Source: Bacillota bacterium (lineage in GTDB: Bacteria; Bacillota_A; Clostridia; Clostridiales; Clostridiaceae). From it: a stretch of 6,933 bases of DNA. The notes below the pieces were generated by a model. That model was not told the origin of the DNA. It ran no database searches and worked only from the letters and a program-made list of their open reading frames with translations. This document shows positions 1 through 6,038 of this stretch, in pieces. The stretch covers positions 1 to 6,933 of the forward strand of contig JAJXYA010000361.1 in the NCBI GenBank assembly GCA_021780795.1, read 5' to 3'. Each line of letters starts with the position of its first letter. Position 1 is the stretch's first letter. The translations under genes were made by a program, and so were the position numbers.

Positions 1-436
1 TTACATCCCCCCACAGCATAATTTTTAATGTATTTTCTTTCTCATAATATTTCATATTAATTGTTGAATTGCTCATTTTAGAATCTTTGCTATTCATTAC
101 TGCTATAAGTGTATTTGATATTCTCATATACTCATCTATATTTATTTCATTAATATCTACCACAGTAGATACATTTATCTTTTGCTTTCTGCTACTTACA
201 TCTCTTTCATTAGTAGAAAATTCAAGGCCACTATCTTGGTCTTTATTTGTACTTCTATTACTCATATTAACATTATTATTTTCCATAAAAATACTTAAAT
301 CATGCCCTGAAATTCTCCATTGCTTTCCAACTTTGTTTGCTGTAAGTTTGCCTTCTGTTATAAATTTTCTTATAGTTTTGTGGTGCAAACCTAGCATCTC
401 TGCAACTTGCTCAATTGTATAAAATTTATCCTCCAT
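1..436 (-). CDS. Excisionase/MerR-like helix-turn-helix DNA-binding protein (3' end beyond window)
   Basis: 145 codons are visible from the ATG at 436 to the left edge with no stop, so the C-terminus is missing. Residues 6-51 match the HTH_17 pattern: YTIEQVAEMLG (first helix), then HHKTIRKFITEGKL (recognition helix) and the wing VGKQWRIS, a layout shared by phage excisionases and small MerR-like regulators. Residues 52-87 form a polar N/S/D/K-rich linker. Residues 88-145 form a second segment (VSTVVDINEIN...EYMRISNTLIAVMN...) that I do not recognise and that could be a dimerisation or effector region. The start is supported by AAAGGG at 451-446, 9 nt upstream, and by a strong promoter about 60 bases upstream. 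No integrase or other phage gene is visible, so a host regulator is likelier than a true excisionase. The DNA-binding role is well supported; the target is unknown. Confidence 0.85.
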   Translation of the reverse strand, partial: MEDKFYTIEQVAEMLGLHHKTIRKFITEGKLTANKVGKQWRISGHDLSIFMENNNVNMSNRSTNKDQDSGLEFSTNERDVSSRKQKINVSTVVDINEINIDEYMRISNTLIAVMNSKDSKMSNSTINMKYYEKENTLKIMLWGDV

Positions 437-471
437 TGAAATCTACCCTTTCATGATTAATTTATAAGCTT

Positions 472-500
472 ATTATATTGCACTTTTTGCTCTAAGTCAA
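472..500 (-). promoter_or_regulatory. Sigma-A-type promoter of the left-edge HTH gene
   Basis: On the minus strand TTGACT (500-495) is followed by a 17-nt spacer and a perfect TATAAT (477-472). Transcription would start near 465, giving a leader of about 30 nt before the ATG at 436. The match is 11 of 12 consensus bases with ideal spacing. It directly follows the tandem 10-bp units at 501-540. Confidence 0.85.
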
Positions 501-540
501 TCCACTTTGTTTCTATTTGTTGTACTTTGTTGTACTTTAT
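501..540 (-). repeat. Four tandem 10-bp units abutting a -35 box
   Basis: Read on the minus strand from 540 to 501, four consecutive 10-base blocks follow the consensus ACAAAGTACA, with 9, 10, 6 and 8 matches. The last block ends one base before the TTGACT -35 box. The period equals about one helical turn, so each AAA tract lies on the same face of the DNA. This could be a multi-site operator for the HTH protein encoded just downstream, an UP-element-like sequence, or intrinsically bent DNA. The repeat is directly visible; its role is inferred. Confidence 0.7.
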
Positions 541-590
541 TACCTAGTTTGCTATAGAAAAATAATTACGTATCATTTAAAATCAATTCA

Positions 591-642
591 AAAAAAACAA
601 AGAGTGAATTCTATCCCTAAATACTAGATAAAATTCACTCTT
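591..642 (-). terminator. Intrinsic terminator of the MFS transporter gene
   Basis: The arms AAGAGTGAATT (600-610) and AATTCACTCTT (632-642) pair perfectly over 11 bp. They continue after one mismatch with TATC/GATA (612-615/627-630) around an 11-nt loop. In the minus-strand transcript the stem is followed by a T-rich run, TTGTTTTTTT, at 600-591. It lies about 50 bases after the transporter stop codon and is a good rho-independent terminator. Confidence 0.88.
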
Positions 643-692
643 AATCCGAGAAGTTAAATCATCATCTGCGATGCTCCAATATATTCTCTTTT

Positions 693-2303
693 TTAAACTT
701 TTTCAGTCTTTTTTCGTAAAAGTAGTGTGAAAACAAGTCCACAACCTGCGATTATTGCAGCAGCAATATACATATTAGTGTACCCTGCATTTAATGTTGT
801 TTGGAAGGTTGTTTCTATTTTACTACTTAAAGAAGTGATGGACATTGATATCATTGGCTTTACCTGCGTAGGCACTACACTACCTAAGGCATTTTTTAGC
901 ATATCTACAATAGTAGTAACATCGGCAGTTTGCAGTGCTTTAAAAGCCCCCGAACCTGCTGGCATTGACATTCCTTTCGGCATTGTAGATGAGAATAATC
1001 CCATAAGGTTCGGTTGAATATTTTTGGCTGCATCTACAATAAATCCAATCATTATACTTGGGGATATGGCAAGACCTATTGAGCGCATAAGTGACATAGT
1101 AGCAAGTCCAGTAGCACTTTCTTCCATAGGCACATTTTCAAGTACAAGGTAATTTAATGGTGCTCCCATAGTAAATCCTACCCCTAACCCCATTAATGCT
1201 AAACCAATAAGCACACTTACAAAGCTAAGTTGTTTTGCTGCCACAAATCCAAGAAATAAAGTACCAGCTATTGTGAATATAAATCCTATAGCCAAAACGA
1301 AACGTGCACTTTTTTTATCAATAAGCTTACCACTAACAGGAGCTGCAATACCTGAGAAAACTGCAAGCAGAGTTACAAGGTATCCACCGCTACCAGCCTT
1401 CAACTTAAGTACGTTCTCGGCAAATTGTGGAATGAATACCATCCCCATCATTCCTATACCAACTATAAAGGCAACTATTAAAATGATAAGCATTTGTCTA
1501 TCTTTAAAATATTTTATATTTAATATTGGGTCTTGAGCTTTTGTTTCAACAATTACAACTATAGGTGTTAATATAGCAAAAGCTAATAAGTATGGATAAA
1601 CATTAGTAGATTTTATACTATTTACAAAATGGAAGAAGTCAATATTGGTTAATGCATACATTAAACTTCCGATAACGCCTGCCAGAACTACAGCCCCGAT
1701 TAAATCCATTGGTTTTTGCTCTGGAGCCTTTGAATTATCCATTTTTGAACTTAATATAAGTATAGCTATGCTTATTGGTATATTTATAAAGAAGATCCAT
1801 CCCCAATTATTAGCACCTGCTAAATCTATAATGCTACTTCCTAAGGTAGGTCCAAGGATATTACCAACTCCATAAATCATGCCAACTATTCCTAATGCTG
1901 TTCCACGTTTTTCAGGTGGAAAACTGTTTCCTATTACAGCGTTGGCAATTGGCATTATGCCACCTGCACCAATGGCTTGAATTCCACGGGCAATAAGGAA
2001 AAATGTAAAATTACCATAAAAATTAGCAAGACCACAAAGCAATGAACCTAAGCCAAAGGTAGCAATACCGAAAATATAAGTCTTCTTATAACCATATCTG
2101 TCAGCCATTTTACTAACAATAGGCATTGCTATTGCGTAGACTAAAGTATATAGAGTTATCATCCATGTGCCTATACTTCTATCTACACCAAAGCTATTTT
2201 GAATAAGTTCTCTTGCAGGTGAAACGATACCAGTGTCTATTGCACCCATAAAAATCCCTAGCATAAATAAAACTAATATTAAGGTTGAACCTTTCTTTTT
2301 CAT
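693..2303 (-). CDS. MFS drug:H+ antiporter, DHA2 (EmrB/QacA) 14-helix family
   Basis: This 536-aa integral membrane protein probably expels a toxic or antimicrobial compound in exchange for protons. Motif D1 is seen at 20-30 (GAIDTGIVSPA, Asp23). Motif A is at 65-74 (KMADRYGYKK), in the loop between helices 2 and 3. Motif B is around 102-115 (FFLIARGIQAIGAGG, Arg106). The antiporter motif C is at 141-155, ending GNILGPTLG. The WIFFINIP signature follows at 169-176. Length and hydrophobic pattern fit the 14-helix DHA2 type. About 80 residues at 425-508 form a long, mostly non-membrane, Met/Ser/Thr-rich stretch before the last helix (511-529), which is then followed by a basic tail. The ATG at 2303 has AAGGGGGA (2316-2309) 5 nt upstream. 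The gene lies 109 bases behind a tetR gene, and both carry the same operator palindrome, so repression by that TetR with induction by a pump substrate is likely. The substrate cannot be read from sequence. Confidence 0.93.
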   Translation of the reverse strand: MKKKGSTLILVLFMLGIFMGAIDTGIVSPARELIQNSFGVDRSIGTWMITLYTLVYAIAMPIVSKMADRYGYKKTYIFGIATFGLGSLLCGLANFYGNFTFFLIARGIQAIGAGGIMPIANAVIGNSFPPEKRGTALGIVGMIYGVGNILGPTLGSSIIDLAGANNWGWIFFINIPISIAILILSSKMDNSKAPEQKPMDLIGAVVLAGVIGSLMYALTNIDFFHFVNSIKSTNVYPYLLAFAILTPIVVIVETKAQDPILNIKYFKDRQMLIILIVAFIVGIGMMGMVFIPQFAENVLKLKAGSGGYLVTLLAVFSGIAAPVSGKLIDKKSARFVLAIGFIFTIAGTLFLGFVAAKQLSFVSVLIGLALMGLGVGFTMGAPLNYLVLENVPMEESATGLATMSLMRSIGLAISPSIMIGFIVDAAKNIQPNLMGLFSSTMPKGMSMPAGSGAFKALQTADVTTIVDMLKNALGSVVPTQVKPMISMSITSLSSKIETTFQTTLNAGYTNMYIAAAIIAGCGLVFTLLLRKKTEKV

Positions 2304-2326
2304 TTAAATCCCCCTTTTAATTTATA

Positions 2327-2355
2327 ATATTAAAATCTATTTGAACATAGTTCAA
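2327..2355 (-). promoter_or_regulatory. Probable promoter of the MFS gene, overlapping its operator
   Basis: On the minus strand TTGAAC (2355-2350) is followed by 17 nt and TAATAT (2332-2327), each hexamer matching 4 of 6 consensus bases. The -35 box is itself one arm of the operator palindrome, so a bound repressor would block polymerase. The match is modest. The gene may also be read through from the tetR promoter. Confidence 0.5.
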
Positions 2356-2356
2356 A
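2340..2356. promoter_or_regulatory. TetR operator, copy 1 (upstream of MFS gene)
   Basis: TTTGAACATAGTTCAAA is a perfect palindrome with 7-bp arms around a 3-nt centre. Its sequence recurs with 15 of 17 bases identical (reverse complement) at 2976-2992 in front of tetR. Two copies of one palindrome, each in a promoter of the neighbouring repressor/pump pair, is the usual layout of TetR operators. Confidence 0.8.
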
Positions 2357-2370
2357 AACATTCATTAAAG

Positions 2371-2414
2371 AATTCATGCTTAATAGGTAATGAGCTACCT
2401 ATTTAACATGAATT
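2371..2414 (-). terminator. Hairpin at the end of tetR, possible weak terminator or attenuator
   Basis: AATTCATG (2371-2378) pairs with CATGAATT (2407-2414), and AATAGGTA (2382-2389) pairs with TACCTATT (2396-2403). The two stems are separated by a small internal loop and capped by ATGAGC. The outer arm overlaps the tetR stop codon. In the minus-strand transcript the stem is followed only by CTTTAATG and a later T5, so termination would be partial. It may let some transcripts continue into the MFS gene. Confidence 0.45.
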
Positions 2415-2961
2415 ACTGAAGAATTTTTCTAACTATCTTTTCAAAATCATTATATTCAAAATCCTTAAATTGTGCCATCATAGAGAAATTGGATATCAAA
2501 AACTTTGATATCTTATAGGGTTCAAGAAACAAATTGATAGAATTATTATTTTGGAACTCAATAAGTATAACTTCCACCCTTTTAATAATTTTTTCTGAGA
2601 AATTGTTTTTCCTAATTAGACTATTTTCACTGTGACCGGAGGTAGTATTCTTTAACCAATCTTCTTTGAAAGTGTCAAAGAAACTGTTGAACTTTTCATA
2701 AATCTTAAATAATTTTAAAAATAAGTCTGATTCATTTTTATCAATTTCATCCACAGTATCTAAGTAACCGTACCAATAATCCTCTATAAGTTGTAATGTT
2801 AATTCGGTTTTTGTGGAAAAGCAGTTATATATAGTACCAACAGAAATTCCTGACTTTTTAGATACCGCTCGTATTGTTAAATTGTCATAGCCTTCATTCA
2901 GTACGATCTCTCTCGCGTGATTTAAAATGACTTCTCTTGGGTTATCTAAAATTTTAGGCAC
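2413..2961 (-). CDS. TetR-family transcriptional repressor
   Basis: Starting at GTG 2961 the protein has 182 residues. The N-terminal TetR DNA-binding domain spans about 5-55: helix 1 (REVILNHAREIVLNEG), then LTIRAVSKKSGISVGTIYNCF as the helix-turn-helix, followed by STKTELTLQLIEDYW. The rest (about 60-182) is a helical ligand-binding and dimerisation domain with no recognisable subfamily signature. Cys47 stands where most relatives have an aromatic residue (YNYF or YHHF), and it is the only cysteine. The frame stays open up to a TTG at 3018, but that TTG forms part of the -35 box and an ATG at 2991 lies in the -10 box, so neither is in the mRNA. GGAG at 2973-2970 is 8 nt from GTG 2961 but only 2 nt from ATG 2967, which favours GTG. 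The gene precedes the efflux pump on the same strand and probably represses both itself and the pump. Confidence 0.92.
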   Translation of the reverse strand: MPKILDNPREVILNHAREIVLNEGYDNLTIRAVSKKSGISVGTIYNCFSTKTELTLQLIEDYWYGYLDTVDEIDKNESDLFLKLFKIYEKFNSFFDTFKEDWLKNTTSGHSENSLIRKNNFSEKIIKRVEVILIEFQNNNSINLFLEPYKISKFLISNFSMMAQFKDFEYNDFEKIVRKILQ

Positions 2962-2967
2962 TGGCAT

Positions 2968-2975
2968 CTCTCCTT
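2968..2975 (-). promoter_or_regulatory. Ribosome binding site that decides the tetR start
   Basis: AAGGAGAG lies at 2975-2968 on the minus strand. Its GGAG core is 8 nt from the GTG at 2961 (ideal) and 2 nt from the ATG at 2967 (too close). The GTG is therefore the better start; the ATG would add only two residues. Confidence 0.6.
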
Positions 2976-2992
2976 TTTGAACTATGTTCATT
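2976..2992. promoter_or_regulatory. TetR operator, copy 2 (over the tetR promoter)
   Basis: On the plus strand TTTGAACTATGTTCATT contains TTGAAC, a 3-nt centre and GTTCAT. Its reverse complement matches the operator copy at 2340-2356 at 15 of 17 positions. It overlaps the last bases of the -10 box (2995-2990) and the expected transcription start, so repressor bound here would shut off tetR itself. Confidence 0.78.
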
Positions 2993-3018
2993 ATACCTCT
3001 AAAATAATTTGCTGTCAA
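2990..3018 (-). promoter_or_regulatory. Consensus sigma-A promoter of tetR
   Basis: Perfect TTGACA (3018-3013), a 17-nt spacer and perfect TATAAT (2995-2990) lie on the minus strand. Transcription should begin near 2983, leaving a leader of about 22 nt before GTG 2961. A promoter this strong next to an operator fits a gene held down by its own product. Confidence 0.92.
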
Positions 3019-3112
3019 TATTTATCAAATAGATAAACATTGGCAAAGTGCTGAAGTACCTGCAATATTAAAAAAATTTTCAAGATACTTAATTATAGAA
3101 TTGGACTTTTGC

Positions 3113-3143
3113 AAAAGTTATCTATATCCTAAAGATAGCTTTT
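3113..3143. terminator. Second hairpin downstream of clpB
   Basis: AAAAGTTATCT (3113-3123) and AGATAGCTTTT (3133-3143) form an 11-bp stem with a 9-nt loop. In plus-strand RNA the one irregular pair is a U-G wobble. In minus-strand RNA it is a C-A mismatch. It sits 3 bases from the perfect hairpin at 3147-3180 and may act as a backup terminator between clpB and the tetR promoter. Confidence 0.45.
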
Positions 3144-3146
3144 ATG

Positions 3147-3180
3147 AAAAGGGTATAGCAAACTCTTGCTATACCCTTTT
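3147..3180 (-). terminator. Terminator hairpin of clpB
   Basis: AAAAGGGTATAGCAA (3147-3161) pairs perfectly over 15 bp with the arm at 3166-3180 around an ACTC loop. It starts about 58 bases after the clpB stop. In the minus-strand transcript the stem ends in CCCTTTT followed by CATAAAAG, so the U-run is short and partly inside the stem. It could work from either strand. Confidence 0.72.
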
Positions 3181-3237
3181 CAAGCTTCTTTATACAGACC
3201 TATTAGCATTTAACTAAAATATTTATGGCTTTCCCTC

Positions 3238-5832
3238 TTATTTTATTACAATTTTATCATTTTTAGCATCAACAGTTATATTACTACCATCATAAATTTC
3301 ACCAGCTATTATCATTCTAGCTATACTAGTTTCTAACGTATTTTCAATATATCGTTTTAAAGGTCTAGCTCCATAAACTGGATCATATCCTTCCCTAGCT
3401 AAAAGTTCTTTGGCCTCTTCAGTGATACTCATGGTAATGTTTTTATCTTTAAGTCTCTTTTTCACAGCTTCAAGGAATATATCTATTATTTTCTTTATTC
3501 CTTCATTATTTAATTGTTTAAAGAGTATTATATCATCTAGTCTATTTAAGAATTCAGGTTTAAATCTTCCCTTCATCTCTCTCATTACAGCATCTCTAAT
3601 ATCTTCATCAATGGAATCTCTACTAGTATTTTCTAGAAGATAGCTACTTCCTATATTAGAAGTCATGATTATTATGCTATTCTTAAAGTCTACAGTTTTT
3701 CCTTTGTTATCTGTAAGCCTTCCTTCATCTAATATCTGAAGAAATACATTAAACACATCCTCATGTGCCTTTTCTATTTCATCAAATAAAATTACTGAAT
3801 AAGGTTTTCTTCTAACTGCTTCCGTTAATTGACCACCTTCCTCATAACCTACATATCCTGGTGGAGCCCCTATAAGTCTTGATACTGAATACTTTTCCAT
3901 GTACTCTGACATATCTATTCTTATAATATTTTCTTCGCTGTCAAATAGGTTTCTAGCTAAGGTTTTTGCTAGTTCCGTTTTCCCCACCCCTGTAGGACCT
4001 AGGAATATAAAGGAACCTATTGGCCTTTTTTCATCCTTCATACCAGCTCTTGCTCTAATAACTGCATTGGCTACGCTCTTTACTGCTTCTGCTTGGCCTA
4101 TAACTCTTTTTTGAAGTTCTTCTTCTAATCTTAATAATTTTTCACGTTGTCCCTCCACTAATTTTGTTACAGGGATTCCAGTCCATTTAGCTACTATTTC
4201 AGATACTTCACTTTCAGTTACCTCTTCTTTTAATAAGGCTCCTTCATAGTTTTCCTTTATATCTTCTTCCTTAGCCTTTATCTCTGCTTCAAGCTCTGGA
4301 ATAAGACCGTATCTTAATTCTGCCACTTTGTTTAAATCATATTCTCTTTCATACTTTTCAATGTTTCCTCTAGCTTCATCGAGCTTAGCCTTTAAATTTC
4401 TTATTTCAAGAATATGTCCCTTTTCCTTTTCATACTTAGAGGTCATCTCATCATTTTTACCCTTAAGCTCTGACAGTTCTTTATTTAAGCTTTCAAGCCT
4501 TGCAGTTGAAGCCTTATCACTTTCCTTTAACAGTGCTTCTCTCTCTGTTTCTAGTTGGAACATCTTTCTTCTAACCATATCCAGTTCCGTTGGAAGCGAA
4601 TCTATTTCACTTCTTATCATAGCACCAGCCTCATCTATTAAATCAATAGCCTTATCTGGCAAAAATCTTCCTTGAATATATCTATGAGAAAGCTTTGCTG
4701 CTGCCACAATAGCAGAATCATGAATTCTAATACTATGGTGTATTTCAAATCTTTCCTTTAAACCTCTTAGTATAGAAATAGTGTCCTCTACAGTAGGTTC
4801 ATCTACAATAACTGGCTGGAATCTTCTCTCAAGCGCCTTATCTTTTTCGATGTACTGTCTATATTCATCAAAAGTAGTGGCACCTATACAATGAAGTTCT
4901 CCTCTTGCAAGTAGTGGTTTAATAAGGTTACCTGCGTCCATGGCTCCTTCAGCTTTTCCTGCTCCTACTATGGTATGAATTTCATCTATAAATAATATTA
5001 TTTTCCCCTCAGAGCTTTGTACCTCTTTAAGTACAGCCTTTAGCCTTTCCTCAAACTCTCCTCTGTATTTCGCACCAGCAATTAAAGCACCCATATCTAA
5101 GGAGAATATTATCTTGTCCTTTAAACTCTCAGGTACATCGCCCCTTACAATCCTCTCAGCTAGTCCTTCTACTATGGCTGTTTTACCTACACCTGGTTCT
5201 CCAATTAAAACTGGATTATTTTTAGTTCTTCTTGAGAGGATTCTAACGGTTCTTCTTATTTCTTCATCTCTACCTATAACTGGATCTAATTTATGTTTTT
5301 TTGCAAGGTCTACTAAGTTTGTTCCATACTTTGCTATAGCGTCATAGGTTCCTTCAGGGTCCTGTGTATTCACCCTTTGGCTTCCTCTAACCTCTGATAA
5401 CACTTGCAGGAAACGTCCCTTTTCTATATTGAATTTAGTTAGTAGATTACCTACAACACCCTTGCTGTCTAAGTCCATAATGGCTATCATAACATGCTCT
5501 ACACTAATGTAATCATCTTTAAAGTTCTCAGCTATGGTATCGGCTTTAACCAAGATCTCTTCTATTCTTCTAGTGGCATAAACTCCAGAGCTTTGAGCTC
5601 CTTCCCCTAAAATCTTAGGCATTTTATCTAATTGAAGCGTAAGTTGTGCTTTTAACTCCCTTAAATTCACACCCATTTTTTCAAATATATTAGGTACTAA
5701 TCCATCTTCTTGGTTTACTAAGGCTGAGAATAGATGAATTAAATCTACTTGTTGGTGATTATTTTTAACAGCAGTTAAATGAGCATCATTTAAACTTTGT
5801 TGTACCCTTACAGTCATTTTTTCAATATTCAA
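3238..5832 (-). CDS. clpB: ATP-dependent protein disaggregase ClpB (Hsp100)
   Basis: This 864-aa cytosolic hexameric AAA+ chaperone pulls polypeptides out of heat-induced aggregates together with DnaK/DnaJ/GrpE. The Clp N-domain spans about 6-145. The first ATPase has Walker A GEPGVGKT (211-218), pore loop KYRGEFEERL (255-264, Tyr256), Walker B ILFIDE (279-284) and arginine fingers Arg336/Arg337. A long coiled-coil middle domain at about 412-530 separates ClpB from ClpA and ClpC. The second ATPase has Walker A GPTGVGKT (612-619), pore loop GAPPGYVGYEEGG (655-667, Tyr660), Walker B ILFDE (681-685) and sensor-2 GARPLKR (821-827). No IGF/LGF ClpP-docking loop is present, so it is a refolding rather than a proteolytic partner. 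Length is normal and all catalytic residues are intact. The start is TTG 5832, with GGAG (5846-5843) 10 nt upstream; the next in-frame ATG (5817) is 25 nt away. It stands alone, without dnaK, grpE or ctsR nearby. Confidence 0.98.
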   Translation of the reverse strand: MNIEKMTVRVQQSLNDAHLTAVKNNHQQVDLIHLFSALVNQEDGLVPNIFEKMGVNLRELKAQLTLQLDKMPKILGEGAQSSGVYATRRIEEILVKADTIAENFKDDYISVEHVMIAIMDLDSKGVVGNLLTKFNIEKGRFLQVLSEVRGSQRVNTQDPEGTYDAIAKYGTNLVDLAKKHKLDPVIGRDEEIRRTVRILSRRTKNNPVLIGEPGVGKTAIVEGLAERIVRGDVPESLKDKIIFSLDMGALIAGAKYRGEFEERLKAVLKEVQSSEGKIILFIDEIHTIVGAGKAEGAMDAGNLIKPLLARGELHCIGATTFDEYRQYIEKDKALERRFQPVIVDEPTVEDTISILRGLKERFEIHHSIRIHDSAIVAAAKLSHRYIQGRFLPDKAIDLIDEAGAMIRSEIDSLPTELDMVRRKMFQLETEREALLKESDKASTARLESLNKELSELKGKNDEMTSKYEKEKGHILEIRNLKAKLDEARGNIEKYEREYDLNKVAELRYGLIPELEAEIKAKEEDIKENYEGALLKEEVTESEVSEIVAKWTGIPVTKLVEGQREKLLRLEEELQKRVIGQAEAVKSVANAVIRARAGMKDEKRPIGSFIFLGPTGVGKTELAKTLARNLFDSEENIIRIDMSEYMEKYSVSRLIGAPPGYVGYEEGGQLTEAVRRKPYSVILFDEIEKAHEDVFNVFLQILDEGRLTDNKGKTVDFKNSIIIMTSNIGSSYLLENTSRDSIDEDIRDAVMREMKGRFKPEFLNRLDDIILFKQLNNEGIKKIIDIFLEAVKKRLKDKNITMSITEEAKELLAREGYDPVYGARPLKRYIENTLETSIARMIIAGEIYDGSNITVDAKNDKIVIK

Positions 5833-5841
5833 AGCTCATCA

Positions 5842-5847
5842 TCTCCT
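5842..5847 (-). promoter_or_regulatory. Ribosome binding site for the TTG start of clpB
   Basis: AGGAGA (5847-5842) is the only good ribosome site here. Two ATGs at 5842 and 5839 lie 0 and 3 nt from its GGAG core and open a six-codon frame ending in TGA. The TTG at 5832 is at a workable 10 nt and is in the clpB frame, so clpB probably uses TTG. Confidence 0.6.
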
Positions 5848-5874
5848 ATGATTATTATTCTATCCTTTAATAAA

Positions 5875-5925
5875 ATATTATTACAATACCCCTATGAGGT
5901 CAAAGCCTATTTTATATTTTTTTTG
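5875..5925 (-). promoter_or_regulatory. clpB promoter with upstream A-tract and a CtsR-like half-site
   Basis: On the minus strand TTGACC (5903-5898), a 17-nt spacer and TAATAT (5880-5875) form a sigma-A-type promoter. The 5' side (about 5925-5907) is nearly all A/T with an A8 run, like an UP element. TTTGACC (5904-5898) equals one heptad of the known CtsR box, but the second heptad 3 nt away is absent on both sides. No CIRCE inverted repeat is visible. Transcription would begin near 5868, giving a leader of about 36 nt. Confidence 0.62.
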
Positions 5926-5953
5926 CTAATTTCACACTATTTAACCTGATTAT

Positions 5954-5994
5954 TTAAGTTTAGAAATCCAGTGCTTTAACTTTCTAACTCTTAA
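5954..5994. repeat. Imperfect inverted repeat upstream of clpB
   Basis: TTAGAAA (5960-5966) pairs with TTTCTAA (5981-5987), and TTAAG (5954-5958) pairs with CTTAA (5990-5994) across a 1/2-nt internal loop, with a 14-nt apical loop. It lies 50 bases upstream of the clpB -35 box, outside the expected transcript. It may be chance in A/T-rich DNA. Confidence 0.3.
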
Positions 5995-6038
5995 TATTTC
6001 ACTATTGCTTATTATCAGCACCATAGCACCCCATAATA

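Noticed and set aside
69..422. Open plus-strand frame opposite the HTH gene
   Set aside because: It is antisense to a recognisable HTH protein that has its own promoter and ribosome site. Its translation is a hydrophobic low-complexity product typical of the complement of A-rich coding DNA.
1..436. Evidence for a prophage from the excisionase-like HTH
   Set aside because: The fold is shared with many host regulators, and no integrase, attachment site or other phage gene is in view.
501..540. Tandem units considered as a CRISPR-type array or origin iterons
   Set aside because: The units are only 10 bp with no spacers, there are four of them, and they adjoin a promoter. No cas gene, replication gene or DnaA box cluster is visible.
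727..5347. Several plus-strand frames of 71-115 codons inside the MFS gene and clpB
   Set aside because: They lie wholly opposite strongly supported genes, resemble no family and lack independent promoters.
3238..5832. Assignment as ClpC or ClpA protease subunit
   Set aside because: The long middle domain and absence of a ClpP-docking IGF/LGF loop identify ClpB.
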